Shown: positions 11,163 to 20,323, counted from the stretch's first letter. The stretch is DNA of 64,000 nt from Flavobacteriales bacterium UBA952 (GCA_905182495.1 CAJJBU010000014.1:1-64000), one strand, 5' to 3'. Notes: generated from the letters alone by a model not told the origin. A program made the numbers and translations.

Positions 11163-11603
11163 TTAGCGCATTTGTTTCTCTGATTTTTTTGGGCCTAAGG
11201 AGGCATTTTCCTGAAGTTCTTTTAGCTTATTTTCCGCCTCTTCGCCCTGATAAATACGGGTCGTTGTTTTTCCATTTATAGTCTCTTTTATTTCTAAAGT
11301 TTTCACCCCCTGAATCTCTCTGAATTGAACCTCTACTGATTTTGAAGTGCCCTTAACCGAACCCTCTTTTCCGAGCACATCATTACTCGAATACTTTACT
11401 TGTTGGTTAAACTCCTTCAATTTCTGAACAGCGGCTTTTCCTGAATAAATCTCCTCTTTTGAAATACCATTAGCGGTAGTACGTATAATAACAGACACTG
11501 AATCTCCATCTTGACGTGATTCAATTGCTACCGTTTTATCATTTTGTTGAGCAAAGCATGAGGCTGATAAAACCAAACTGCAAAAAATTATTAGTCGATT
11601 CAT
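11163..11603 (-). CDS. small secreted protein with two internal repeats, function unknown
   Basis: A 146-residue protein with a signal peptide (about 1-19, Cys-Phe-Ala before Gln-Gln). The mature part has two related units, residues 35-66 and 99-131, each with a strand, an Asn-Gly turn, Ile-Tyr-x-Gly, a conserved Ala and Lys-Leu-Lys-Glu at the end, separated by a polar linker. I do not recognise a named family. The 10-base gap after the BrkB gene on the same strand suggests cotranscription. Its stop faces the DUF2891 stop 23 bases away; I see no strong shared terminator. Confidence 0.7.
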   Translation of the reverse strand: MNRLIIFCSLVLSASCFAQQNDKTVAIESRQDGDSVSVIIRTTANGISKEEIYSGKAAVQKLKEFNQQVKYSSNDVLGKEGSVKGTSKSVEVQFREIQGVKTLEIKETINGKTTTRIYQGEEAENKLKELQENASLGPKKSEKQMR

Positions 11604-11613
11604 TTTTATGATC

Positions 11614-12531
11614 TTAATGTGATTTTACTTTTTTTAATTGAGACAATGCTGCATTCAGCTCAAATCCAAGAAGCAATAAAATAGCATTGATGTAAATGTA
11701 TAACATCAAAACTAAAAGAGCTCCTATTGAACCATATAGCTCATTATAGTTCGAGAACTTAGCGACATAGATACCAAAGATATAGGTTGTAACCAAAAAT
11801 AAAAGAGCGGTCATAAATGCACCTGGTGAAAAAAACCGTTCCTTTCTCCCTCCTGGCGTTCCAAAGTAATAAAGTGTTGATGAAAACAGGAGTGCAACAC
11901 CTATTGTAAATAACAATTTAAACCCAATAATAGAATAGTATAGATCTAGCAAATCTAATTTGGTATAGGCACTTTTCAGATAAAATAATATATATATATA
12001 TCCGGCTACTGCAGAAACAATAAGAATAGAAAGCAGAAGGCCAACGATAATACTATAAATATATTGACGGATAAAAGATCGGGTTACTCTAATATGATGA
12101 GAACCCTGGAACCCAGAAAAAATAGCCCGCACACCATTCCCCATAAAAATAATGGAAAGTAAGAAGCTAGAAGACAATAAACCACCGCGTTGGTTTCCTT
12201 GTATATCGGAGTAAATTGACATAAAAAACTCTTGTGAAGACGCAGGCAATGTAGAAGCAACAAAACTCGAAAAAGTTTCTGTAAAATTCTCAATAGGGAT
12301 ATAAGGAATCAAATTAAGAACGAATAGAAGTGCGGGAAATAAAGCCATAAAAAAGCTAAAAGAAATACTGCCAGCCCTAGAGGTCAGGGCTCCCTTAATC
12401 AATCCAGATAAGTACATATTAAAAAGATCGTAAAACGAAAACCCCGCATAGCGCGGAAGCTGCCTCTTCTTTAGCCATCCCTTTAAAATATTATAAAGGG
12501 GTCCTAGATTTATGTGGTTTTCTTTTTTCAA
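11614..12531 (-). CDS. YihY/virulence factor BrkB family membrane protein
   Basis: A 305-residue inner-membrane protein with about six helices, matching the YihY/BrkB family (long mis-annotated as ribonuclease BN). Family features visible are Arg-Ala-Gly-Ser-Ile-Ser-Phe-Ser-Phe-Phe after the first amphipathic stretch (near 52), Asn-Gly-Val-Arg-Ala-Ile-Phe near 132, a Thr-Pro-Gly-Gly-Arg motif near 225 and a C-terminal Leu-Gly-Phe-Glu-Leu-Asn. Function is not firmly known; transport or envelope roles have been proposed. The 226-base gap upstream (12532-12757) separates it from the divergent sigma factor gene. Confidence 0.87.
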   Translation of the reverse strand: MKKENHINLGPLYNILKGWLKKRQLPRYAGFSFYDLFNMYLSGLIKGALTSRAGSISFSFFMALFPALLFVLNLIPYIPIENFTETFSSFVASTLPASSQEFFMSIYSDIQGNQRGGLLSSSFLLSIIFMGNGVRAIFSGFQGSHHIRVTRSFIRQYIYSIIVGLLLSILIVSAVAGYIYILFYLKSAYTKLDLLDLYYSIIGFKLLFTIGVALLFSSTLYYFGTPGGRKERFFSPGAFMTALLFLVTTYIFGIYVAKFSNYNELYGSIGALLVLMLYIYINAILLLLGFELNAALSQLKKVKSH

Positions 12532-12630
12532 TCTATACTTAATCGTTTAGCGAAGATACATATTGCACAATAAAAAATCAGAAACAAACACATCTGATTC
12601 AATCACAAAAACGCATGCAACCTTTTTTGA

Positions 12631-12638
12631 TAACTTTG
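12631..12638 (+). promoter_or_regulatory. promoter -7 box (TAACTTTG) for the sigma-factor operon
   Basis: Exact TAnnTTTG match 119 bases before the sigma factor ATG, giving a leader of about 115 bases. The 12532-12757 gap holds nothing else I can identify. No good -33 TTG at the usual distance was seen. Confidence 0.4.
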
Positions 12639-12757
12639 ACTATACCTTTATGAGGCTGCAACGGACCAAGGATTTTTATCACGGGGCTCCTTTATAAAAC
12701 GATAAAAAGAAGAAAACTCAGCACTAACAATTAGGCTGTTATAAAGCAATGAACTAA

Positions 12758-13306
12758 ATGTCGCCACAAGAAACAGAATTTCTTATTGCTCAGGTGAAAA
12801 AAGGCCATCAGGCATCAATAACAGAGCTTTATGAAACACACAAATCCTATTGGTTTCGGATCTGTTTGAGGTACGCGAAAAATAGAGATGAGGCGCAGGA
12901 TGTATTTCAGGATGGTGTCGCAAAAATATTTGAAAAAATAGACACTTTTAATGCACACAAAGGGTCTTTTAACGCATGGTCAAATAAAGTGCTTGTGCAT
13001 GAAGTTCTGAGATCGCTAAAAAAACACCAATGGCAAAATTCATTTAGCAGCGTAGAGGGGTACGAAAACGAGGCCTATGAGCATGACCAGGCCATAGAGC
13101 GCATTAGTGCAAAGGAGCTGACTGAAGTGATTCAGGCATTGCCATTGGGTTATCGAATCGTTTTCAACATGTATGAAATTGAGGGGTATACCCATAAAGA
13201 AATAGCTGAAGCATTGAATATCTCCACTGGGACCTCCAAGTCACAACTGTCAAGGGCCAAAAAAGTGTTGCAAAACGAGATTGTAAAACTTTTTGAAATC
13301 AATTAA
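12758..13306 (+). CDS. RNA polymerase sigma-70 factor, ECF subfamily
   Basis: A 182-residue sigma factor with region 2 (about 20-90, with Asp-Glu-Ala-Gln-Asp-Val-Phe-Gln-Asp) and region 4 (about 120-178, with Leu-Pro-x-Gly-Tyr-Arg-x-Val-Phe-Asn-Met-Tyr-Glu-Ile-Glu-Gly-Tyr and the Thr-His-Lys-Glu-Ile-Ala helix-turn-helix). This is the standard Bacteroidota ECF layout. It recruits RNA polymerase to a small regulon. The next gene starts 2 bases after its stop and encodes a membrane/barrel protein that takes the place of an anti-sigma factor. Confidence 0.93.
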   Translation: MSPQETEFLIAQVKKGHQASITELYETHKSYWFRICLRYAKNRDEAQDVFQDGVAKIFEKIDTFNAHKGSFNAWSNKVLVHEVLRSLKKHQWQNSFSSVEGYENEAYEHDQAIERISAKELTEVIQALPLGYRIVFNMYEIEGYTHKEIAEALNISTGTSKSQLSRAKKVLQNEIVKLFEIN

Positions 13307-13308
13307 AA

Positions 13309-14796
13309 ATGGAAAACAACAATTTAGGAGATTTTATTCGAGGTAAGCTAAACCAAACTGGTTCAGGCGAAGTCTGGGCCAACCCCGACGAGAAGGTAGA
13401 TATATCTGTACTGAATAAAATCAATGCATCCAAAAAGTCCAGGCTCGGAGGGAATAAAACAATGGCTTTTGTAGGTGGAGTCGTGGTTTCCTTATTGTTT
13501 CTTGGTGTCTTTATCTATATGCAAAACGAAAAAATAAATACATTATACCAGCAGGTAAAGGGTCAAAAAGAGAAAATCATTTCGCTAAAAACAGATAAAA
13601 TTGCCCCCAAAGAATCCATTCCTAAAGTAAGCTTAAGCAATATTGAACTATTGGAAACAAAAAAAGAAGTTGAGGTTTTAGAAAATGAAAATAAAAAACT
13701 AATCGCTGAAAACAGCGCCTTGTTACAAAAAAGTCAATCCAAACAGCAACGAACAACGAAAGCTTCCGTAAAAACGAAGCAAGAGAAAGAGAAACCTATA
13801 GAATATGATTTATCTTCAACGACAACCGAAGCTAAAGATTTCGAACCTCAAAAAATAGTATTGGAAAATGATTTAAAGGAGCAGAAAAACCTATTTTCCA
13901 ATCTAAAAGCAAGAGAAAGAAAGCTTTTAGATAGTATATCCGCGCTAACAGCTATGCTCCCAGATACAGTCTCAAATATTGCTCCTGTGCCTCCACAAGT
14001 GGAAATAACAAGACCTATTAAAGAAAGGAAATTCTCAGTCGGCTACGATTACTCCCTAAATTATTGGGACGCTCCCATTGACAGAAACGTAGAAGAACAT
14101 GAAGTTGCATCTTCTAAGGGTGGATTTACAAAAGTCTCATCTGTGGTAAATGGGTTTACATTCGGGTATGCTCCGAACCCTAGAATAAGGTTAATCGGAG
14201 GGTTTCGACTTTCACGTTTCAATGTTTACAGCGCCTATGACCTTTCCCTTGCCTACTCTTCTAATCAAGAAACATTAGGTTCTGGTGGCTCTGTATACAA
14301 CCGCTTCAACCTCACAACAAGTACGCCATACAATACCATGTATAATGAATCTATTGTGACCTTTGACGAGAATAGCGCCCCATCAGATGGTGACTTTATT
14401 GGTTGTTTCAATGAAGTCGATTTGTCCTTTAATGAATATCAAATTCCTTTGGGTGTAGAATATCTATTGAGTGCCAAGAAAACCAGGTTCTTTTTTCAGG
14501 CAGGCCTTCAGCTAAACCTACTTCAATTGCAGGATTTCAGCCACAACACGTATCTTTATGACAGTGAATTTGAATTATTAGAAACGGTTAGCAACGATTT
14601 GAGTAGCCAAAGAATAGAAAACGAATTTAATTTTGGTGCCTATGGTGCACTTGGCATTGAACAACCGGTTTTTACAAACTTTTATTTCAGAGGTTCGTTT
14701 AATTTTAGCCGAACGTTCCTGAAATCAGAGTACAATGACCTCACACCCTCGTACAATTCAAATACATGGCGGTTTGGCATTGGATATAGATTTTAG
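13309..14796 (+). CDS. one-TM, coiled-coil, C-terminal outer-membrane beta-barrel protein; candidate trans-envelope anti-sigma
   Basis: A 495-residue protein with an unusual order: a short cytoplasmic segment (1-50) with the Glu-Val-Trp near residue 21-23 common in anti-sigma-like N termini of Bacteroidota, a single membrane helix (about 52-70), a long charged coiled-coil-prone region (about 71-215), a Pro-rich hinge (about 224-238), and a beta-rich domain (240-495) with alternating Tyr/Phe strands ending in Gly-Ile-Gly-Tyr-Arg-Phe, a typical outer-membrane barrel end. It has no cleavable signal peptide. Gene order right after an ECF sigma factor suggests control of that factor (inference). 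It is followed after 21 bases by a TonB receptor. Confidence 0.72.
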   Translation: MENNNLGDFIRGKLNQTGSGEVWANPDEKVDISVLNKINASKKSRLGGNKTMAFVGGVVVSLLFLGVFIYMQNEKINTLYQQVKGQKEKIISLKTDKIAPKESIPKVSLSNIELLETKKEVEVLENENKKLIAENSALLQKSQSKQQRTTKASVKTKQEKEKPIEYDLSSTTTEAKDFEPQKIVLENDLKEQKNLFSNLKARERKLLDSISALTAMLPDTVSNIAPVPPQVEITRPIKERKFSVGYDYSLNYWDAPIDRNVEEHEVASSKGGFTKVSSVVNGFTFGYAPNPRIRLIGGFRLSRFNVYSAYDLSLAYSSNQETLGSGGSVYNRFNLTTSTPYNTMYNESIVTFDENSAPSDGDFIGCFNEVDLSFNEYQIPLGVEYLLSAKKTRFFFQAGLQLNLLQLQDFSHNTYLYDSEFELLETVSNDLSSQRIENEFNFGAYGALGIEQPVFTNFYFRGSFNFSRTFLKSEYNDLTPSYNSNTWRFGIGYRF

Positions 14797-14817
14797 ATAA
14801 AAAAACAAATATAAAAA

Positions 14818-17220
14818 ATGAAAAAAACAATCCTTTTATTATTTCTTTTAAGCTTTTCATTTCTGAGCTTTTCACAAAAATTCACCATAAGCGGAACCAT
14901 AAAAGAAGCAAAATCTGGAGAGCCGATTATTGGAGCGAAGGTCTATGATTTAAAATCTAAAAAAGGAACACTCTCCAACGAATATGGGTTCTACAGTATA
15001 ACATTGCCCAAAGACAGTGTCTACTTAAGGGTCTCGTATATCGGGTATACAGCCATGGAATATCAGTTTGACGGCGTGAAAAACTATGCCTTATCTGTTG
15101 ACCTAATGACCATACAAGAGCTTGATGAAGTTACGGTTACCGCGGAAAAAAACATTGAGGAGCGGACACAGATGAGCTCCTTTGATGTATCCATTGAAAA
15201 AATTAAAGCACTCCCAGTTTTCTTAGGAGAGAAAGACATCATCAAAACCATTCAGCTCTTTCCTGGTGTTCAGTCAGGTAGTGAGGGGTCCAGTGGAATT
15301 TACGTTCGGGGTGGGGGGCAAGACCAAAACCTCATGCTTTTAGACGGTGTCCCAATCTACAACGCGACTCACTTATTTGGCTTCTTTTCCATATTCAATG
15401 CAGATGCCATCAATAAAGTAACGATGATCAAAGGAGGGTTTCCTGCACGCTACGGTGGCAGACTATCTTCTGTGCTAGATATTCGAATGAAAGAAGGGAA
15501 TATGAAGGAGTTTCATGGAGAAGGTAGTATTGGACTGATCTCTTCGAAGCTATCTCTAGAAGGCCCAATTAAAAAAGACAAAACTTCTTTTATCATCTCA
15601 GGAAGACGGACGTATATAGATGTACTCGCTCGGCCTTTTATTAATATGCGTAATAGAAACCAAGGCGGTGGAAAAGGCGAAGGTGGTTCTAATGAAACAC
15701 AAACTGGGGGGTATTACTTTTGGGATTTAAATGCGAAAATCAACCATAAGTTTTCTGAGACCAGCCGACTCTACTTGAGTGGCTACTTTGGAAGAGACCG
15801 TTTTTATAATGATGCCAACAATAGCTACACAACAGCCGAAGACACGTCAAGTACAGACGAAACTTCAAGCAATGGATTGCGATGGGGAAATGCAATAGCA
15901 GCAGTGCGTTGGAACAAGATCATCAGTCCAAAGCTATTTATGAATCTAACCGGGACATTTAGTCAGTACCAGTTTAGAGTTGGAGGTCAGAACCAATCCA
16001 CAACGACTTATCCCAATGAACCAACCACAAGTCAAAGCACTATTTTTAACTATGATTCAGGGATTCAAGATTGGACAGTTAAAGCTGATTTCGATTACAG
16101 ACCCAATCCAAATCACACCATTAAGTTTGGATTTGGAGATACCTACCACACCTTTGTACCAGGTGTGAATCAAATAGCGCTTACAAACAATACTTCAAGC
16201 GGTATTGATACAACATTTGGGTCTTCAAGACAATATGGTCATGAGCACTGGGCTTATTTTGAAGATGATTGGGAAATTTCAGCACGTCTGAAATTAAACG
16301 TAGGGGTACATTTTTCAGGATTCAAAGCAAATCAGGAATGGTACCCAAGCATTCAGCCTAGGTTCGCAGCAAGGTATATGCTCAATGAAAATTCATCATT
16401 GAAGATGTCCTACTCAAGCATGACTCAGTTTTTACACTTATTAACCAACCCTACAATAGGCCTACCTACAGACCTATGGGTTCCTGTCACAGACCGAGTT
16501 GCGCCAGAGTACTCAAATCAATTTGCACTTGGTTATGCACAAACCCTAACTAAAGGCTTCCAGTTTTCCGTAGAAGGATACTATAAAGACATGAGGAATT
16601 TAATTGCCTACAAAGAGGGAGTTAGCTTTTTTGGGTCTTCACAAGATTGGCAAGATAAAATCACGGTAGGAAATGGAAATAGCTATGGACTAGAGCTATT
16701 GGTGGAAAAAAAAATAGGCAAAACTTCTGGATGGATCGGCTATACCCTGAGCTGGTCAAACAGACAGTTCGACTCTCTAAATTTTGGGAATCCATACCCA
16801 TATATATATGACAGAAGACATGATATTGGGCTTGCCGTGACACATAAGTTTAATGACCGCGTGGATATTGGTGTCGTTTGGGTCTTTGGATCAGGATATG
16901 CCACAACACTCGCACAACAAACCTATTTAGGGGTGGATGGTCTTGGCATTGGCGCAAATACGCCTTACGAACCTATCGAGCATATTGAGGCACGCAACGA
17001 CTATAGAATGCCGGCCTACCACAGGCTAGATATAGGTGTAAACCTTCACAAGAAAAAGAAAAAATGGGAGAGTACATGGAGCTTTGGTCTCTATAATGCT
17101 TATTCCCGTCAAAATGCATTCTTTCTCTTTTTTGAGGAAGGGAATAATGGAACAAGGACGCTAAATCAGCTTAGCTTATTTCCTGTTCTTCCTAGTGTTT
17201 CTTATAGCTTTAAATTTTAA
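14818..17220 (+). CDS. TonB-dependent receptor with N-terminal carboxypeptidase-regulatory-like domain
   Basis: An 800-residue outer-membrane receptor: signal peptide (1-19), a carboxypeptidase D regulatory-like domain (about 24-105, Ser-Gly-Thr-Ile-Lys-Glu-Ala ... Gly-Ala-Lys-Val), a plug (about 125-235, with Ser-Gly-Ile-Tyr-Val-Arg-Gly-Gly-Gly-x-Asp-Gln-Asn and Leu-Asp-Gly-Val-Pro-Ile-Tyr), then a 22-strand barrel ending in Phe. It should import a large or scarce ligand powered by TonB. There is no STN signalling domain and no SusD partner; a DUF4249 lipoprotein follows instead. The substrate cannot be deduced. Confidence 0.93.
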   Translation: MKKTILLLFLLSFSFLSFSQKFTISGTIKEAKSGEPIIGAKVYDLKSKKGTLSNEYGFYSITLPKDSVYLRVSYIGYTAMEYQFDGVKNYALSVDLMTIQELDEVTVTAEKNIEERTQMSSFDVSIEKIKALPVFLGEKDIIKTIQLFPGVQSGSEGSSGIYVRGGGQDQNLMLLDGVPIYNATHLFGFFSIFNADAINKVTMIKGGFPARYGGRLSSVLDIRMKEGNMKEFHGEGSIGLISSKLSLEGPIKKDKTSFIISGRRTYIDVLARPFINMRNRNQGGGKGEGGSNETQTGGYYFWDLNAKINHKFSETSRLYLSGYFGRDRFYNDANNSYTTAEDTSSTDETSSNGLRWGNAIAAVRWNKIISPKLFMNLTGTFSQYQFRVGGQNQSTTTYPNEPTTSQSTIFNYDSGIQDWTVKADFDYRPNPNHTIKFGFGDTYHTFVPGVNQIALTNNTSSGIDTTFGSSRQYGHEHWAYFEDDWEISARLKLNVGVHFSGFKANQEWYPSIQPRFAARYMLNENSSLKMSYSSMTQFLHLLTNPTIGLPTDLWVPVTDRVAPEYSNQFALGYAQTLTKGFQFSVEGYYKDMRNLIAYKEGVSFFGSSQDWQDKITVGNGNSYGLELLVEKKIGKTSGWIGYTLSWSNRQFDSLNFGNPYPYIYDRRHDIGLAVTHKFNDRVDIGVVWVFGSGYATTLAQQTYLGVDGLGIGANTPYEPIEHIEARNDYRMPAYHRLDIGVNLHKKKKKWESTWSFGLYNAYSRQNAFFLFFEEGNNGTRTLNQLSLFPVLPSVSYSFKF

Positions 17221-17224
17221 AAAA

Positions 17225-18136
17225 ATGAAAAAACTTATTTTATTTTTATCCGCCACATCTTTTCTATTATTCACAAATTGCACAAAACAAATTGAGTTTG
17301 ATGCACAGGATATTGCACCACGAATTGTGGTCAATAGTCTTTTTACAAATGACTCTTTATGGGCTGCCAATATTAGCCGAAGTGTTGGCGTATTAGAAAC
17401 AACAAGCTATACGAGTATTGAAGACGCAGATGTCTCAATTTTCGATGGAGACGGCGTTCAGGTGACGACACTTACGAACCAAGGAGATGGGCTTTACACC
17501 TCCCCCACAGGCGCAACGCCTGTAGCCGACGAGCTATACACGATTGAAGTTAGTGCACCTGGGTATACACCCGTAAGCGCAACAAATAGGATTCCTACAG
17601 CCGTTCAGATCAATAGCATTGATACGGTTAGTAGTACCAATAGCGATGGACAGACTATCTTGGAAACAACAATTAATTTTCAAGACCCGCCCGCAAATGC
17701 AAACTACTACATGGTGGAAGTTTTGGTCAAAGGAACATGGATAGACTTCTTTGAAGGGGATACGATTGAATTTCGGGAACCTTTAGAAATTTCTTGCACT
17801 GATGTTAATGTAGAAACGGTAAATAGATTCAATTTCGGAGGCTTTGAAAACACCTATCTATACCTTATGCTCAAGGATGAAAATTTTGATGGGGAAGATT
17901 ACGCACTCACCTTTAGTGTGATCAATTACGCTGAGCTAAAAGACCTAGAGCTTTTTGGTGAAATTAGATTGGTCAACACTAGCGAGGCTTATTTCAACTA
18001 TCTGAAATCCTTTAATCTGTATCAAAGAGCAAGTGGAAATCCATTTGCAACACCGGTTCAAGTATACTCGAACGTAGAAAATGGAATGGGAATATTCGCA
18101 GGAGGAACGCTCACATATTGGGATGTAGGATTTTGA
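17225..18136 (+). CDS. DUF4249 family lipoprotein
   Basis: A 303-residue lipoprotein (lipobox Leu-Phe-Thr-Asn-Cys, Cys19) matching DUF4249: N-terminal Ile-Val-Val-Asn-Ser-Leu-Phe-Thr-Asn-Asp strand, an Ig-like Ala-Asp-Val-Ser-Ile-Phe-Asp-Gly unit, and a beta-rich C-terminal half with an Asn-Val-Glu-Asn-Gly-Met-Gly-Ile-Phe-Ala-Gly ending. These proteins are usually encoded right after a TonB receptor and probably work with it at the cell surface as SusD-like partners, though the mechanism is unknown. The ATG at 17225, 4 bases after the receptor stop, gives a clean signal peptide and is preferred over an ATG at 17195 inside the receptor gene. Confidence 0.88.
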   Translation: MKKLILFLSATSFLLFTNCTKQIEFDAQDIAPRIVVNSLFTNDSLWAANISRSVGVLETTSYTSIEDADVSIFDGDGVQVTTLTNQGDGLYTSPTGATPVADELYTIEVSAPGYTPVSATNRIPTAVQINSIDTVSSTNSDGQTILETTINFQDPPANANYYMVEVLVKGTWIDFFEGDTIEFREPLEISCTDVNVETVNRFNFGGFENTYLYLMLKDENFDGEDYALTFSVINYAELKDLELFGEIRLVNTSEAYFNYLKSFNLYQRASGNPFATPVQVYSNVENGMGIFAGGTLTYWDVGF

Positions 18137-18736
18137 TTATAAGAAATAAACATACCGCATTTATCCTCTTTTTCTTTGGCACATTGCTCCTTAGTATCGG
18201 AAGCTGCAAAAAAAGGATATGAAGCTAGATTTGGCCATTTTTACATCCTTAACGACAGCACGTTTCTCGTAAATGGTGACATGGGCAGCAGAGTAGACAA
18301 TCAGGTAGAAAGGTTGCTCAATAAATACCCAGACATTAGCTACGCTATTATGGAAAAGTGCCCTGGCTCTCGGGATGATGAAGAGCTTTTTAAAGCCGCA
18401 CGCATGATCTATAATCAAAGCGTTCATATCCACCTTCCGCCGAATGCTAAAATTGAATCCGGCGCGGTAGATCTCTTTTTGGCAGGAACTACACGAACGA
18501 TGGACGATGGAGCCAAAATAGGAGTAAATGCTTGGAGTGATGGAAATACATCTGCCACAGAATATCCCGTTGGACATGAAGAGCACGAGATCTATATTGA
18601 CTACTATGCCAGTATTGGTTATTCACAACAAGAGGCAGAAAATCTATATTATTTTATCATCAATGCTGCTGAGCCAAACAACATTCACTATATGACAGCC
18701 GAAGAAATTGAAGTATATTCTATTTTGAATCCGTAA
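18133..18736 (+). pseudogene. ClpP/crotonase-fold lipoprotein, frameshifted at an A7 run as read
   Basis: A TTG at 18133, overlapping the DUF4249 stop, opens a frame with a perfect lipoprotein signal (about 17 hydrophobic residues, then Ser-Ile-Gly-Ser-Cys), which stops 5 codons later. The rest of the protein (to 18736) lies in the next frame. Both join if the run of seven A at 18208-18214 is read as six, giving about 200 residues. The body has the signature of ClpP-like serine hydrolases: Pro-Gly-Ser near residue 63 of the body, Glu-Ser-Gly-Ala-Val-Asp-Leu-Phe-Leu-Ala-Gly (candidate nucleophile Ser, codon near 18458), and Gly-Ala-Lys-Ile-Gly-Val-Asn-Ala-Trp. Activity is unproven. It is probably in the operon with the receptor and DUF4249. 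Confidence 0.65.
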
Positions 18737-18800
18737 AATCCATTTTTCAAATGGAGTAATGAACCCATGATCGACTTGGCTGTAAACTATAAAAAAGAAT

Positions 18801-19475
18801 ATGGAAAAGCCCCAAATTAGAATTTCAAAGCCTTGCAAGGAAGACTGGAGCAAAATGTCTATAAATGAGCTCGGAAAACACTGTCAGCTTTGTGACAAAA
18901 CCGTAGTTGATTTCACAATAATGTCTTCAGATCAAATTGCAGCTTATCTTATGAGAAAAAGCAAAGAAAGCATATGCGGACGTATTTTAAGCACTACTCC
19001 TATTACTCAATTATCGAAAAAGCAACAATGGTTCAATTGGCTATACAAAAAAATTGAACTCGGGAGTCAGCTTTCAACCTATAAGGGTGTCACTCCTGAG
19101 CATGCCTTGAGTGTCTTAATGCTTGTCATGGGTTGCCAGCAAGACAGACCTGGGACAGAAAAACACAGCTCCTTGAGCTTCCTGCCGTAGAGCTCGGCGA
19201 TTCCATTGCTCCGATGCCCGATACTTTAAATCACAAAGGATCTATGAAAGGTGACAGTAGAAGACAGCAATGTAATTAAGACGCTAGGTCTAATTAGGCG
19301 GCCTGAATTTATTAAACCTCGAGAGGATAAAAAACACAACATCGAACAAGTTTCTATCGAACCTACACCAATCGTTGGAAAAGTTGTTCGGATTGAGGAA
19401 ATTGGCGAGGTTGTACCATTAGAAATAATTAAAGGGGATATAACCGTAGGTCAAAAAAATGACTCTTTAAAATAA
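18801..19475 (+). pseudogene. Cys-pair cytosolic family protein, broken by two compensating frameshifts as read
   Basis: The N terminus (18801 on) matches a Bacteroidota family seen beside TonB-related genes: Ile-Ser-Lys-Pro-Cys-Lys-Glu-Asp-Trp-Ser-Lys-Met, Cys-Gln-Leu-Cys, Val-Val-Asp-Phe-Thr and Cys-Gly-Arg, which could bind a metal. The frame ends at 19190. Adding one A to the five-A run at 19159-19163 continues a sensible reading (Leu-Leu-Glu-Leu-Pro-Ala-Val-Glu-Leu-Gly-Asp), which then must gain one base shift near 19247-19252 to enter the original frame again and end at 19475. Restored length is about 225 residues. A hydrophobic stretch with Met-Gly-Cys lies near residue 110. Function unknown. 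Confidence 0.55.
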
Positions 19476-19501
19476 AATCAAATTAGGCCTTAATAAAAAC
19501 C

Positions 19502-19509
19502 TAACTTTG
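19502..19509 (+). promoter_or_regulatory. promoter -7 box (TAACTTTG) for proC
   Basis: Exact TAnnTTTG match, 17 bases before the proC ATG. No TTG was found at the -33 position. Confidence 0.5.
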
Positions 19510-19526
19510 CCCCCAAAATATTTGGT

Positions 19527-20318
19527 ATGGAAGGTGCAAGGATTACAATTATAGGCTGTGGAAACCTCGGAGAGTCAATTCTTAAGGGATTGATCGCAAA
19601 AGAAACCATCCCGAGCGAACAATTAGTTGTTACCAAAAGAAATCCCGAAAACCTGAAGCATTATGAGAAGCACGGCGTTCGCGTATTATCCGACAATATA
19701 GAAGCCATCAAAAGTGCCGACCTTATTCTCTTGGCACTTAAACCTTATAATGTCTTGGGCGTGCTAAAAGAACTCGCTCCCGCAATAAACCCGGATAGAC
19801 AGGTTGTCGTTTCTTTAGCGACCGGAGTTTCAATTGAAGCGCTGCAAAAAAACATGCAAAACAATACCCCTATTTATAGAGCAATGCCCAATACGGCAGC
19901 TGATGTAGGTGCTTCAATGACATGCATTGCATCCAATAACACAAGCCATGATGCTCTTGTAGAAAACTGCTTTAATACCATAGGAGAAAGTATCCGAGTC
20001 GATGAGAATTTAATGGATGCAGCGACTGTTTTAGGCGCTTGTGGTGTGGCATTCGCGCTTCGGTTTATTAGAGGAATGGTACAAGGGGGTATTCAAATTG
20101 GTTTCGACTCTAATACAGCCAGTGCCATTGTAAATCAAACCGTAAAAGGAGCCGCAGAACTGTTGTTACAAGGACATCAGCACCCTGAATATGAGATAGA
20201 TAAAGTTACCACACCAAAAGGGTGCACTATTTCGGGACTCAATGAAATGGAGCACAATGGATTTAGCTCTGCATTAATTAAAGGGATTGTAACCTCCTTT
20301 GAGTCGATAGATTCTTAA
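19527..20318 (+). CDS. proC: pyrroline-5-carboxylate reductase
   Basis: A 263-residue enzyme for the last step of proline synthesis, reducing 1-pyrroline-5-carboxylate with NAD(P)H. The N-terminal Rossmann fold shows Ile-Gly-Cys-Gly-Asn-Leu-Gly-Glu-Ser (about 9-17); the C-terminal half has the family signature Val-Thr-Thr-Pro-Lys-Gly-Cys-Thr-Ile-Ser-Gly-Leu (about 227-238) and Arg-Ala-Met-Pro-Asn-Thr-Ala-Ala (about 119-126). Length fits the family (about 260-280). It has its own promoter and appears monocistronic. Confidence 0.95.
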   Translation: MEGARITIIGCGNLGESILKGLIAKETIPSEQLVVTKRNPENLKHYEKHGVRVLSDNIEAIKSADLILLALKPYNVLGVLKELAPAINPDRQVVVSLATGVSIEALQKNMQNNTPIYRAMPNTAADVGASMTCIASNNTSHDALVENCFNTIGESIRVDENLMDAATVLGACGVAFALRFIRGMVQGGIQIGFDSNTASAIVNQTVKGAAELLLQGHQHPEYEIDKVTTPKGCTISGLNEMEHNGFSSALIKGIVTSFESIDS

Positions 20319-20323
20319 GGTTT

